From NCBI RefSeq assembly GCF_015220045.1, contig NZ_JADBGB010000001.1:1951001-2015000 (forward strand): a stretch of DNA of 64,000 bases, in the 5' to 3' direction. Source of the stretch: Marivivens aquimaris. Lineage in GTDB: Bacteria; Pseudomonadota; Alphaproteobacteria; Rhodobacterales; Rhodobacteraceae. A program made the translations under genes and the position numbers. Each line of letters opens with the position of its first letter. The first letter of the stretch is position 1. Under the pieces are notes generated by a model, which worked only from the letters and a program-made list of their open reading frames with translations, had not been told where the DNA came from and searched no databases. Of this stretch, positions 43,342 to 52,272 are shown one piece after another.

Positions 43342-43899
43342 TCAACCCTGAGCCTGCGCGAAATACGCCTCGCCGCTCATGAAACCGGCCAGTTGTCCGG
43401 CGGCAACCCACTCGCGCTCGAATGCGCCCTCCCCGATCAGCATGAAGCGATCAGCGGAGCCTTTGCGCGATTGCACCATAGCACGCAGATCGTCGCGCAT
43501 GTCGGTCCACTTCGCGGTAAAGAGTGGCGCTGCGTGGGCCGTGTCGATCCCGTCCAGTTGCGCTACAGCTTCAGGCGAGAGCGGGCGATGGACGACAGCA
43601 TTGCGGTCGGCCTTGATCGCTGCAAGTTTCTGCGCCTGCTCCTCGGCCAGCTTGGCTTCTTTGAACATTCGCAGTGCGTTGCTGGAAAAAAGGAACCCGA
43701 TCAGGTCATGTCCCGTCGCCGCGCGCACGCTGGCGTAGGTCTTGTACGGCAGGCCTAATTCCTTCGCGCGGTTTACGCGCAGGCGGACCACTTCGATGGG
43801 CAGGGTCGGCAGCAAATCGGTGCGGGCTTTCTTCCATGCGAACTTCTGCCATCCGGTCGAGCCGATGGCAGGTCCACCGTTGTGCCCGATGCCGGCCAT
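43342..43899 (-). CDS. conserved hypothetical in the riboflavin operon
   Basis: A 185-residue soluble protein beginning MAGIGHNGGP. Other sections: RARTDLLPTLPIEVVRLRVNRAKELG (as two consecutive short motifs), YKTYASVRAATGHDLIGFLFSSNALRMF and HRPLSPEAVAQLDGID. It has no signal peptide, membrane segment or Cys. I know similar proteins beside ribE in other Rhodobacterales, but no function. Its ATG overlaps the ribE stop as TGATG, so it is translated together with riboflavin synthase. Confidence 0.85.
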   Translation of the reverse strand: MAGIGHNGGPAIGSTGWQKFAWKKARTDLLPTLPIEVVRLRVNRAKELGLPYKTYASVRAATGHDLIGFLFSSNALRMFKEAKLAEEQAQKLAAIKADRNAVVHRPLSPEAVAQLDGIDTAHAAPLFTAKWTDMRDDLRAMVQSRKGSADRFMLIGEGAFEREWVAAGQLAGFMSGEAYFAQAQG

Positions 43900-44501
43900 T
43901 AGCCCCAGTCCCGCAGGCGGGCCACGTAGCGGGCCATCGTGTCAATCTCGAGGTTGATCGGATCGCCGACCTTCACGTCTCCCCAAGTCGTCACCGTCTT
44001 GGTGTGCGGGATGACGTTGATGCCGAAGGTCGCGCCGTCGACTTCGTTCACGGTCAGCGAGGTGCCGTTCAATGCGACTGAACCCTTCGGCGCGATGAAC
44101 TTGGCCAGATCGTCCGGTGCGCGGAACGTCATGCGAGTGCTATCGCCCTCGTCCTTCAGCTCGATCAATTCTGCCACGCCATCGACGTGACCCGAAACGA
44201 TATGACCACCAAGCTCGTCGCCGACCTTCAGCGCACGTTCGAGGTTCAGGCGCTTGCCAACGTGCCACATGTTCTGGCCGATGTTGGTCTTCGAAACGCT
44301 CTCGGCACTGATTTCGACGTCGAACCAGTTCTGCGGCTCGGTGCCTAGCGCAATCACGGTCAGGCAGCAGCCGTCGCACGCTATCGAGGCACCGATATCG
44401 ATGCCGTCCACATCGTATTCCGTGCCGATACGGGCGCGCAGATCGCCGCGCTGCTCGACTTCGAGAATTTTGCCTACGTCAGTGATGATGCCGGTGAACA
44501 T
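43899..44501 (-). CDS. ribE: riboflavin synthase alpha chain RibE
   Basis: Riboflavin synthase dismutates two lumazines to riboflavin. The 200-residue protein has two lumazine-binding repeats. The first has MFTGIITDVGKILEVE and ASIACDGCCLTVIAL; the second has GGHIVSGHVDGVAELIE and SVALNGTSLTVNEVDG. The motif MFTGIITDVG and the IACDGCCLT segment are diagnostic. An AGGAG Shine-Dalgarno is present. It is the first gene of the ribE-unknown-ribBX-ribH-nusB operon. Confidence 0.96.
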   Translation of the reverse strand: MFTGIITDVGKILEVEQRGDLRARIGTEYDVDGIDIGASIACDGCCLTVIALGTEPQNWFDVEISAESVSKTNIGQNMWHVGKRLNLERALKVGDELGGHIVSGHVDGVAELIELKDEGDSTRMTFRAPDDLAKFIAPKGSVALNGTSLTVNEVDGATFGINVIPHTKTVTTWGDVKVGDPINLEIDTMARYVARLRDWG

Positions 44502-44637
44502 CGCGAAACTCCTGCTGATTTGTCCAAACAGGTAGCCACCTTACGCAACATGGGCAAGGCAAAGCCCAATTTTGATCTTATTTCTGCGCGTTTCGCAGGT
44601 TAATGTTTTGGTTATTGCAACGAGTTTATACGAAAAC

Positions 44638-45924
44638 GTGCCGAGTAAATCCGAACGCCACTTCCTCTTCCTGCAAGGTCCGCACGGGCCTTTCTTCCAC
44701 CGCTTGGGGCTGATGCTCCGCAATGCGGGGGCGAAGGTGTCGCGTGTCGGCTTTAACGCTGGTGACCGCGCGTTTTCGTTCCGTGACACCGGCTTCATTC
44801 CCTTCACCCGCACGCCTGAAGAATGGCCCGAGACCTTCGAAAATCTGGTCGCGAAAAAGGGCATCACGGACATCGTCCTCTACGGCGACACCCGCCCGAT
44901 CCACGCGAGCGCGGTCGAGATCGCGCGCGCCAAGGGGCTGACCGTGCACGTCTTCGAAGAAGGCTACATGCGGCCCTATTGGGTCACCTACGAGCGCGGC
45001 GGCACGAACGGGCACTCGCGCCTCATGGACATGAGCATTGACGATATGCGTGCAGCGCTGGCTCTGTCCGACCTCGACGTGCCCGAACCGCCCGCCCGCT
45101 GGGGCGACATGCGCCAGCACGTGTTCTACGGCGCGGTTTACCACTGGTTCGTGATGTTTCGAAATCGGCAGTTCCGCAACTTCCAACCGCACCGCGAACT
45201 TCCTGTGGCGAAAGAGGCCGCGCTTTATACCAAGCGTCTGCTGCTGATGCCTTACATCGCGCTCGACCGTATGCTGGCAACGATGCGCGTGCGGATGGGC
45301 GGTTTCCCGTATCACCTCGTGCTGCTCCAGCTCGAACACGATTCCAGCTTCCTCAAACATTCGCCTTTCGAGCGGATGGAGGAGTTTCTGGAGCTTGTCA
45401 TTTCCGGCTTCGCCAAAGGTGCCGCATCGCATCATCACCTTGTTTTCAAGGCCCACCCGCTGGAAAACGACCGTTCGCCGACCCGCGCGAACATTGCCCG
45501 CATCGCCAAAGAGCATGGCGTATTTGATCGCGTCCACTACATCCGCGGCGGCAAGCTCGCGCGCCTCTTGGATCACGCTCGGACGGCTGTCACCGTGAAC
45601 TCCACCGCCGCGCAGCAGGTCCTGTGGCGCTCAATCCCGCTGAAGGTTTTCGGCAGCGCGGTTTACGACAAGCCGGAGTTCGTTTCGACTTTGCCCCTGC
45701 CGAAGTTCTTCGAACAGCCAGGTCGCCCCGACAACCGCGCCTACCGCGATTACCGCCGCTTCCTGCTTGAAACCAGCCAAATCCCCGGCGGTTTCTATTC
45801 GTCACGCGGTCGACGCCAACTGCTGCGCCAAGTGGTCGACATGATGCTTGATGACGAAGATCCCTACGACGCGCTGAAATCGGGCAAGATCGCACCGCGT
45901 CAGGCGCTGCGCATTGTGAGCTGA
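44638..45924 (+). CDS. kpsS: KpsS-like capsule polysaccharide biosynthesis protein
   Basis: A 428-residue protein of the Kdo-transferase-like capsule family, which builds the poly-Kdo linker on lipid for group 2 capsules. It begins near SERHFLFLQGPHGPFFHRLG, the typical KpsS opening. A HVFEEGYMRPYW motif follows. FKAHPLENDRSPTRANI contains the KxHP motif, then VNSTAAQQVLWRSIPLKVFG. The start is uncertain: GTG at 44638 places the conserved segment six residues from the N-terminus, and TTG codons upstream give longer versions. First of three plus-strand capsule genes. Confidence 0.87.
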   Translation: MPSKSERHFLFLQGPHGPFFHRLGLMLRNAGAKVSRVGFNAGDRAFSFRDTGFIPFTRTPEEWPETFENLVAKKGITDIVLYGDTRPIHASAVEIARAKGLTVHVFEEGYMRPYWVTYERGGTNGHSRLMDMSIDDMRAALALSDLDVPEPPARWGDMRQHVFYGAVYHWFVMFRNRQFRNFQPHRELPVAKEAALYTKRLLLMPYIALDRMLATMRVRMGGFPYHLVLLQLEHDSSFLKHSPFERMEEFLELVISGFAKGAASHHHLVFKAHPLENDRSPTRANIARIAKEHGVFDRVHYIRGGKLARLLDHARTAVTVNSTAAQQVLWRSIPLKVFGSAVYDKPEFVSTLPLPKFFEQPGRPDNRAYRDYRRFLLETSQIPGGFYSSRGRRQLLRQVVDMMLDDEDPYDALKSGKIAPRQALRIVS

Positions 45925-46015
45925 CACCGGAGAACGATCAGGTTTTAGACGCAATCGCACACTCATGCCGCGACCGAATGGTAGTCCTTTATTTTTTAGG
46001 TGAATTTCGTTACCG

Positions 46016-46031
46016 TCACACTAAAATGTGA
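46016..46031. promoter_or_regulatory. inverted repeat upstream of the Wza-like gene
   Basis: TCACA-CTAAAA-TGTGA, a perfect 5-bp inverted repeat, ends 33 bases before the Wza-like start. The half-site order is the reverse of a CRP site. A gene-specific operator is possible but not demonstrated. Confidence 0.25.
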
Positions 46032-46063
46032 GGCAAATAATAACAGGTCGAGGAGACCGAGCA

Positions 46064-47197
46064 GTGACCACTCTAAGTTTGCGCCTAGCCAGAGGCGCGG
46101 CAATGCTGGCCGCAGTTGCATTGTTGGCATCCTGTGGTCTGCCCCGTTCGGGTCCGAACAAGAACGAGATTTTCGCAGGCTCCGTTCTGCGCGAAGGCGA
46201 TGCTTTCGTGCTGATCGTTGATGACCGCGTCAACCGCATCGCCAGCGTTTCGCCTGCTCTGGGCTTCTCGGCAACCTTCAACAACGCTGGCGTTCTTGGC
46301 TCCGACACGATCCAGCCAGGCGACATCCTTGGCCTCACGGTTTGGGAAAACGTCGACGACGGTCTGCTGGTCCCGACCGGCCAGCCCGCAACTGTCCTTA
46401 ACGAAGTGCAGGTCGACGGCTCCGGCTTTATCTTTGTGCCCTACGCGGGCCGCATCCGCGCATCGGGCAACACGCCCGAAGGTCTGCGCCAGATCATCAC
46501 AAGCAAGCTCGAAGACCAGACCCCTGCCCCGCAGGTTCAGGTCCGCCGCCTCGCTGGTGACGGCTCGACCGTCAGCGTTTCTGGCGGCGTCGGCGCGCAA
46601 GGCGTTTACCCGATCGAGCGCCCGACGCGCACTCTGTCCTCCATGCTCGCGCAGGCTGGTGGCGTCGTGATCCCGCCTGAAATCGCGCAGGTCACCGTCG
46701 TTCGCGGCAACACCACCGGCACGATCTGGTACGAGGACCTTTACGACAACCCGCAAGGTGACATTGCCCTCCGCGCAGGCGACCGCATCATGGTCAAAGA
46801 GGACAGCCGCACGTTCACTGCGCTCGGCGCCACAGGTGCCCAAAACCGCATTCCGTTTGAAACCAAGTCGATCTCGGCTATTGAAGCACTCGCGACCGTT
46901 GGTGGCCTGCTGTCTGCCGTCGCCGACCCGACCGGCGTCTTCGTCTTCCGCAACGAGCCCGCCGAGATCGCGAACCAGCTTCTCGACCGCACCGACCTCA
47001 TTGGAACGCAGCGTGTCGTTTATATCCTCGACCTCACCCGCCCGAACGGCATGTTCATGGCGCGCGATTTCGCGGTGCGTGACGGCGACACGATCTACGT
47101 GACCGAAGCGCCGTTCGTACAGTTCAACAAGGTCGTAGCAGCCGCGACCGGTTCGCTCAACGCGGCCACCGCAGCGACCGATATCGCTGGCAACTAA
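46064..47197 (+). CDS. polysaccharide export lipoprotein (Wza/KpsD-like)
   Basis: A 377-residue outer-membrane polysaccharide-export protein. It has a lipoprotein signal peptide with lipobox LLASC, so the mature N-terminal Cys is lipidated. Poly_export and SLBB-type domains follow: DTIQPGDILGLTVWENVDDG, FIFVPYAGRIRASGNTPEGL, SVSGGVGAQGVYPIERP, GDIALRAGDRIMV and VRDGDTIYVTEAPFVQFNKV (one block each). The GTG start at 46064 is fixed by AGGAGA eight bases upstream. Its stop overlaps the kpsC ATG by one base (TAATG). Exports the capsule made with KpsS/KpsC. Confidence 0.9.
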   Translation: MTTLSLRLARGAAMLAAVALLASCGLPRSGPNKNEIFAGSVLREGDAFVLIVDDRVNRIASVSPALGFSATFNNAGVLGSDTIQPGDILGLTVWENVDDGLLVPTGQPATVLNEVQVDGSGFIFVPYAGRIRASGNTPEGLRQIITSKLEDQTPAPQVQVRRLAGDGSTVSVSGGVGAQGVYPIERPTRTLSSMLAQAGGVVIPPEIAQVTVVRGNTTGTIWYEDLYDNPQGDIALRAGDRIMVKEDSRTFTALGATGAQNRIPFETKSISAIEALATVGGLLSAVADPTGVFVFRNEPAEIANQLLDRTDLIGTQRVVYILDLTRPNGMFMARDFAVRDGDTIYVTEAPFVQFNKVVAAATGSLNAATAATDIAGN

Positions 47198-49185
47198 TGG
47201 ATCTACCAGAGTGGATTCCGGCCGCCGCAGGGACAGCCCCGCGGCGGCTTTACGTTTACAACGGCGGTTTCCTGACCCAGCGCCGCATCCGACGCATTTT
47301 GGAGCTGTCCGGCTATGACATCAGCCTCGGCAAACCATCCGAAGGCGATCTGGTCGGCGTTTGGGGACAGTCACCCACCTCGCCTCGTGGCGAAGCCGTT
47401 GCGAACTACACCAACAGTGAAGTGATCCGCGTCGAAGATGCATTCCTGCGTTCGGTAAAGCCCGGCCGCGATGGCGAACCGCCGTTGGGGCTGCTGATCG
47501 ATGATCGAGGTGTCCATTTCGATGCGTCGAAGAAATCGCGGCTCGAAGAACTGCTGATCGAGCATCCGCTCGACGACACCGCACTGCTGACCCGCGCGAA
47601 GGACGGCATCAAGCGTCTGAGGGCCGCGCACCTGTCGAAATACAATGCCTTTGACCCAGACACCGCAGTGCCTGAACCCGGCTATGTGCTGGTGATCGAT
47701 CAGACGGCCGGCGACGCTTCGGTCAAAGCCAGCCGCGCCGACCGCAACCGTTTCCTCGAAATGCTGTTTGTCGCGCGCGAGGAAAACCCGCACGCCCGCA
47801 TCATAGTCAAAACGCATCCCGAAACCGCCGCTGGCCACCGCGCGGGTCACTACCAAGATGGTGATGGCCAGTTTGAATTTCTGAGCGACCCAGTATCGCC
47901 ATGGCACCTGCTCGAAGGCGCGACGACGGTTTATACCGTTTCATCCCAGATGGGCTTCGACGCGATCCTCGCCGGTCACCGTCCTGTCGTTTTCGGACAG
48001 CCGTTTTACGCGGGCTGGGGCCTGACCGACGACCGGATGCCGGTTGATCGCAGGCAGCGCAAACTGACCCGCGCCCAGCTCTTCGCTGCGGCCATGATCC
48101 TAACGCCGGTCTGGTACGATCCGTTTCAGGATAAACTCTGTAGCTTCGAGCGTGCCGTATCGATCCTAGAAGCCGAAGTCCGTGCCTGGCGCGAAGATCA
48201 TCGCGGGTGGAGTGCCCATGGCATGCGCCTGTGGAAGCGCGGGTCGATGCAGAAAGCGTTTGGCCGCTACAAACCGCTGGTGTTCGGCAAAGCCGTGCTT
48301 GATCGCCGCCATATGGTGTGGGGCCTGAAGGACGGGCCCGAGGGCGCCGTACGGGTCGAGGACGGGTTCCTGCGATCTCGCGGGCTTGGCGCTGAATTGG
48401 TGCCGCCGATGAGCCTCGCGCTGGATACGCGCGGGATCTATTACGATCCGTCTCAGACTTCTGTCCTTGAACACCTCATCAACACCGCAAGCCTCACGCA
48501 GACCGAGCATCGCCGCGCTGAGGACCTGATCCGCAACCTGACGTCTAGCGGCCTAAGCAAATATAACCTCGATGGCGCGGCACTGCCGGACCTTCCCGAA
48601 GGACGGCGCATTCTCGTGCCCGGACAGGTCGAGGACGATGCCTCGATCCAGCTTGGTGCGGGTGACATTCGCACGAATGCCGATCTGCTGGCGGTGACGC
48701 GGGCGGCCAATCCGGATGCAGTGATCCTCTACAAAACCCACCCCGATGTCGAAGCGGGCCTGCGCATCGGCGCGGTTGATGACCCTATGAAATGGGCCGA
48801 CGCGGTGCTTTCGGGCGTCAATGCCAACGCCGCGCTCGAAGCGGCGGACGAGGTCTGGACCATGACCTCCACCATCGGGTTCGAGGCTCTGCTGCGTGGC
48901 AAACAGGTCACCTGCCTCGGGCAGCCTTTCTACGCGGGCTGGGGGCTGACAAACGATGCCACTCCCAATCCTCGCCGCACCGCAAAGCCTGATATCGAGA
49001 CGCTCGCGCATTGCTGCCTGATCGCCTATCCACGCTACTTCGATCCAGTCACCGGCCAACCCTGCCCTGTCGAAGTGATCGTCGAGCGACTGACCAGCGG
49101 CGACATTGGCCCGCAGAAAAACGGCCTTAGAGCGCTCGCAAAATTGCAGGGTCTATTTGCCAGCTTTGCCCATCTCTGGCGTTAA
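47197..49185 (+). CDS. kpsC: KpsC-like capsule polysaccharide (Kdo transferase) protein
   Basis: A 662-residue protein built of two homologous halves, as in KpsC. Each half contains a VEDAFLRS or VEDGFLRS element, a LSKYN element, a KTHP motif (VKTHPETAAG, YKTHPDVEAG) and the ending TVSSQMGFDAILAGHRP / MTSTIGFEALLRGKQV, followed by GQPFYAGWG in both. KpsC and KpsS add the Kdo residues of the capsule lipid anchor. Start overlaps the export gene stop (TAATG). Its last four bases overlap the end of ribD on the other strand. Confidence 0.93.
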   Translation: MDLPEWIPAAAGTAPRRLYVYNGGFLTQRRIRRILELSGYDISLGKPSEGDLVGVWGQSPTSPRGEAVANYTNSEVIRVEDAFLRSVKPGRDGEPPLGLLIDDRGVHFDASKKSRLEELLIEHPLDDTALLTRAKDGIKRLRAAHLSKYNAFDPDTAVPEPGYVLVIDQTAGDASVKASRADRNRFLEMLFVAREENPHARIIVKTHPETAAGHRAGHYQDGDGQFEFLSDPVSPWHLLEGATTVYTVSSQMGFDAILAGHRPVVFGQPFYAGWGLTDDRMPVDRRQRKLTRAQLFAAAMILTPVWYDPFQDKLCSFERAVSILEAEVRAWREDHRGWSAHGMRLWKRGSMQKAFGRYKPLVFGKAVLDRRHMVWGLKDGPEGAVRVEDGFLRSRGLGAELVPPMSLALDTRGIYYDPSQTSVLEHLINTASLTQTEHRRAEDLIRNLTSSGLSKYNLDGAALPDLPEGRRILVPGQVEDDASIQLGAGDIRTNADLLAVTRAANPDAVILYKTHPDVEAGLRIGAVDDPMKWADAVLSGVNANAALEAADEVWTMTSTIGFEALLRGKQVTCLGQPFYAGWGLTNDATPNPRRTAKPDIETLAHCCLIAYPRYFDPVTGQPCPVEVIVERLTSGDIGPQKNGLRALAKLQGLFASFAHLWR

Positions 49186-50276
49186 GAGCGGGTCCAGCGG
49201 CTGCAGATATCGCGGCCGACTTGCGTGACTTCGGCAAGGTTGAAACGCGGTGCTTCGCTTAGCGCGTCGATGCCCATTGCGGCAAGCGCGGGCATCCCCT
49301 CAGCGCCGATGCCCATGCCCGCCGAGAAGACGATCAACTCGTCCACGACGTTGTTCAGCAATAGGGACGCCGCCAGCGTGCCGCCGCCTTCGCAGAACAC
49401 GCGGGTCAGGCCCTTTTCGGCCAGACCTTCAAGCGCAGACATCACCGAAATCTGTCCCTGCTCGACCTTGCACGGAATGCCGACGACACCTGCCTCCGCC
49501 CATGGGTTCAGTCGGTTACCCGCGTCCTCGCCGTGACATAACCAAACTGGAACTTCGTTTGCAGTGCGGGTCAGAGTGCAATCCGCAGGCATATCCAAAC
49601 GGCGGGACACGACCACGCGGACGGGCTGGCGGGTCACGCCCAAATCGCGGACGGTCAACGACGGATCATCGGCACGTACAGTTCCGGCACCGACCATCAC
49701 GGCGTCATGCTTGGCACGCTGCGCGTGAACGAGACGGCGCGCTTCGGGTCCGGTGATCCATTTACTCTCGCCCGTTGCCGTCGCGATGCGGCCATCGAGC
49801 GTGCAGGCAAGCTTCAGCGTAACCCATGGACGCTTGGCACCGATCCGCGAGAAAAACCCAGCATGGTCACGCTGGGCCTCGGCTTCGCGGACACCGACGA
49901 GAACCTCGATACCGGCGTCTTGCAGGATTTTTATCCCCTGCCCTGCGACACGCGGATCGGGGTCGGTGCAGGCAATGACGACACGCGCGACACCTGCCTC
50001 GACCAGCGTATTCGCACAGGGCGGCGTTTGTCCGTAATGCGCGCATGGCTCAAGGCTGACATAAGCCGTCGCGCCCTGCGCACGCTCGCCCGCTTGGCCC
50101 AGCGCTTGCGGTTCCGCATGGGGACGCCCGCCATCCGCCGTGCGGGCACGGCCAACGATGATGCCATCCTTGACGATCACGCAGCCAACCGCCGGATTGG
50201 GCCAGACACGGCCCATCCCGCGCCGTCCCAACGACAGCGCGAGCGCCATGAAGCGGTCGTCGGAGGTCAGGCTCAC
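49182..50276 (-). CDS. ribD: bifunctional riboflavin deaminase-reductase RibD
   Basis: A 364-residue two-domain enzyme of riboflavin synthesis. The N-terminal zinc deaminase has the ligands HAEPQAL and [11 protein letters not shown]. The C-terminal reductase begins [15 protein letters not shown] and includes [25 protein letters not shown] as its NADPH region, ending in the [13 protein letters not shown] motif. The usual HAEVHAL is HAEPQAL here. Its ATG overlaps the nrdR stop by four bases. It is separated from ribE by the three capsule genes. Confidence 0.95.
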   Translation of the reverse strand: MSLTSDDRFMALALSLGRRGMGRVWPNPAVGCVIVKDGIIVGRARTADGGRPHAEPQALGQAGERAQGATAYVSLEPCAHYGQTPPCANTLVEAGVARVVIACTDPDPRVAGQGIKILQDAGIEVLVGVREAEAQRDHAGFFSRIGAKRPWVTLKLACTLDGRIATATGESKWITGPEARRLVHAQRAKHDAVMVGAGTVRADDPSLTVRDLGVTRQPVRVVVSRRLDMPADCTLTRTANEVPVWLCHGEDAGNRLNPWAEAGVVGIPCKVEQGQISVMSALEGLAEKGLTRVFCEGGGTLAASLLLNNVVDELIVFSAGMGIGAEGMPALAAMGIDALSEAPRFNLAEVTQVGRDICSRWTRS

Positions 50277-50740
50277 TGGTCGGTCTTGCTCGAAGGTCGC
50301 AGCTCGTCGATGAACTTGTCGAAGTCGTCGGCAGCTTGGAAGTTCTTGTAAACGCTGGCGAAACGGACATAAGCGACCGTATCGATCCGCGCGAGGCTCT
50401 CCATCACGATCTCACCGATGCTGCGCGACGGAATGTCGGTGTCGCCCGTGCTTTCCAGACGGCGCACGATGCCGGAGATCATCTGATCCAGACGTTCGGG
50501 CTCGATCGGACGCTTCTGGACGGCGATACGGATGGAACGCTCAAGCTTGTCGCGGTCGAAATCCTCGCGGCGCCCGTTGTTCTTGATCACCACGAGATCG
50601 CGGAGCTGCACACGCTCGTAGGTCGTGAAACGTCCACCGCACGCAGGACAGAAACGACGGCGACGGATCGCGACGTGGTCCTCGGCTGGTCTGGAGTCTT
50701 TGACTTGCGTATCGACATTTCCGCAGAACGGGCAACGCAT
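50273..50740 (-). CDS. nrdR: transcriptional repressor NrdR
   Basis: NrdR represses ribonucleotide reductase genes in response to (d)ATP. The 155-residue protein has an N-terminal zinc ribbon ([31 protein letters not shown]) and an ATP-cone ([21 protein letters not shown], split for length). The placement of nrdR directly upstream of ribD is widely conserved. No NrdR box pair is seen at its own promoter. Confidence 0.96.
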   Translation of the reverse strand: MRCPFCGNVDTQVKDSRPAEDHVAIRRRRFCPACGGRFTTYERVQLRDLVVIKNNGRREDFDRDKLERSIRIAVQKRPIEPERLDQMISGIVRRLESTGDTDIPSRSIGEIVMESLARIDTVAYVRFASVYKNFQAADDFDKFIDELRPSSKTDQ

Positions 50741-50856
50741 CGGCTAGGTCCCTCTCACCGTACGGTCCGGAGTTATGCACCGGATATCCACAGGCACCAT
50801 ATGGCGTCTCGCTAGATTTGGATAGGCCATTCTGAAAGTCACATGATGTTGTGACT

Positions 50857-51282
50857 CTACGGACTCACCATCAGCTGTGCGACGACGTTGCGATTGTGCG
50901 GACGCGACCGATGTTCAAAAAGGTAGACGCCCTGCCAAGTGCCCAGCGCAAGTTGCCCATCAATGAGCGGAATGCTCAGCGAAATGGGAAGCATCGCAGC
51001 TTTGATGTGCGCAGGCATGTCGTCCGGCCCCTCGTAGGTGTGGGTCAGATAGGACATCGACGGATCGGTCGTCGGCGGCACGAGGCGGTGAAAATATTCG
51101 CGCATATCCACGCGCACTTCGGGGTCGGCATTTTCCTGAATGAGTAGCGAGCAGGAGGTGTGCTGCACGAATAGCGTCAGCAGACCCTCATCCGCACCCG
51201 TGCCACTGGCCCAGCGCATCACATCACGCGTGAATTCGTAGAGCCCGGAGCCCCGCGTCGAAATCTGGAAAGTTGTGTGCAT
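50857..51282 (-). CDS. YjbQ family protein (UPF0047)
   Basis: A 141-residue member of the YjbQ family, whose E. coli member has weak thiamine-phosphate synthase activity. The hallmark HTSCSLLIQENADPEVRVDM is intact. Start MHTTFQISTRGSG is chosen because its ATG overlaps the stop of the upstream gene (TGATG); the 39-codon extension would lie in that gene. A weak hairpin AGTCAC/GTGACT follows the stop (50837-50856). Confidence 0.9.
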   Translation of the reverse strand: MHTTFQISTRGSGLYEFTRDVMRWASGTGADEGLLTLFVQHTSCSLLIQENADPEVRVDMREYFHRLVPPTTDPSMSYLTHTYEGPDDMPAHIKAAMLPISLSIPLIDGQLALGTWQGVYLFEHRSRPHNRNVVAQLMVSP

Positions 51283-51767
51283 CAGCCCTTGCAGTTCGCT
51301 GCCCAAGTTTGGCTCGTTATACACCAGCGGAGCCCGAGGTCTTCGCGCAAATCGTGCAGAGCATAGAATGTGTTCGTCTCGACCGAGCCCGCATCGCAAG
51401 TCAGTTCCGCCAGCACATTGTCACCCTGCGCCACGGTGATACCGCCCTCCGCCACGCCGGACATGTCCATTTTATCGACCGACCACCAGACGGTGTAGGT
51501 GGTATCCACGTTCAGGAAGGTGACGCTCTCGCTTTCGTAGCGACCAATGCCGCTCCACGGCTGCAGGTCGACGTCGAGCGCATGTTGGACAAGCGACATC
51601 TCGGGATTGCCATGCTGCGGCCCGTAGGCATAACCCGCGAGTTCGCCGACGGTATATACCTGCACGACCTTGTCACCGCCCCTGAAGGTACAGGTAAACA
51701 TGCTTTCGGCCGTGTCCGCTTTTGCGGCAATCGGGAAAAGCAGAGCGGCGGATAACAGAATGCGCAT
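51282..51767 (-). CDS. small exported hypothetical protein
   Basis: A 161-residue protein with a signal peptide (MRILLSAALLFPIAAKADT). It has a beta-rich mature domain: MFTCTFRGGDKVV, WSGIGRYESESVTF, NVDTTYTVWWSVDKMDMSG and ELTCDAGSV. Four Cys could form two disulfides. No family recognised. It is translationally coupled to yjbQ downstream and starts eight bases after the HxlR regulator stop. Confidence 0.78.
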   Translation of the reverse strand: MRILLSAALLFPIAAKADTAESMFTCTFRGGDKVVQVYTVGELAGYAYGPQHGNPEMSLVQHALDVDLQPWSGIGRYESESVTFLNVDTTYTVWWSVDKMDMSGVAEGGITVAQGDNVLAELTCDAGSVETNTFYALHDLREDLGLRWCITSQTWAANCKG

Positions 51768-51774
51768 GGGTCAC

Positions 51775-52167
51775 CTACGGGGTTGCGTCATAAACGTCGC
51801 GGGCCGTTTTGACCTTGTCGAAGTTGGTCCACGCCCAGTCCAACAGTCCACCCATTGCCTTCATCAAATCAACCCCCAATGGGGTCAGCGCATACTGTAC
51901 GGATGGGGGCTTGGTCGGAAACACCTCGCGAGAGACCAGCCCGTCCCGCTCAAGATCGCGCAGAGTCTGCGTCAGCATCCGTTTGGAAATGTCGGGGATT
52001 GCGCGGCCGAGCGCGTTGAACCGGCGCGGGCCGTGCTGAAGCAGTTCAAGGATCAGGACCGTCCACTTGCCCCCAACCTGAGCGAGCACCTGACGCACCG
52101 GACATTTCTCAGGATCAAGCTCATCGGACGTGAAGCCGAAGTCGGGATTAATCGCGGTATCGGGCAT
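51775..52167 (-). CDS. HxlR family winged-helix transcriptional regulator
   Basis: A 130-residue regulator: [22 protein letters not shown], then [33 protein letters not shown], the classical HxlR signature, here split for length. The Cys at CPVR is the usual redox-sensing residue of the QorR/HypR type. Start [12 protein letters not shown] has AGAGG upstream. It is divergent from an NmrA-type reductase, and palindromes lie between the two, a typical regulator/target layout. Confidence 0.93.
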   Translation of the reverse strand: MPDTAINPDFGFTSDELDPEKCPVRQVLAQVGGKWTVLILELLQHGPRRFNALGRAIPDISKRMLTQTLRDLERDGLVSREVFPTKPPSVQYALTPLGVDLMKAMGGLLDWAWTNFDKVKTARDVYDATP

Positions 52168-52210
52168 GGCAGGGAACCTCTGTGTAACCTTGTGCGAAAA
52201 TACTGCCTCC

Positions 52211-52226
52211 TTACGGAAGTCAGTAA
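52211..52226. promoter_or_regulatory. candidate HxlR operator
   Basis: TTAC-N8-GTAA in the divergent region between the HxlR regulator and the reductase gene, resembling the TTAC/GTAA half-sites of HxlR/QorR-type operators. It is 44 bases from the regulator start. Confidence 0.4.
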
Positions 52227-52227
52227 T

Positions 52228-52244
52228 GGTCTCTAAATGAGACC
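52228..52244. promoter_or_regulatory. inverted repeat in the regulator/reductase intergenic region
   Basis: GGTCTC-TAAAT-GAGACC, a perfect 6-bp inverted repeat with a 5-base spacer, 28 bases before the reductase start. A second candidate operator beside the TTAC-N8-GTAA site. Confidence 0.4.
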
Positions 52245-52272
52245 TATACACGATTCTATACTGGAGATTAAG

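Noticed and set aside
44572..44637. Longer N-terminus for kpsS from TTG codons
   Set aside because: No Shine-Dalgarno, and the extension precedes the conserved SERHFLFLQGP opening; it is left as an alternative only.
50781..50792. DnaA-box-like TATCCACA near nrdR
   Set aside because: A single imperfect match with no cluster, no AT-rich region and no replication-origin genes beside it.
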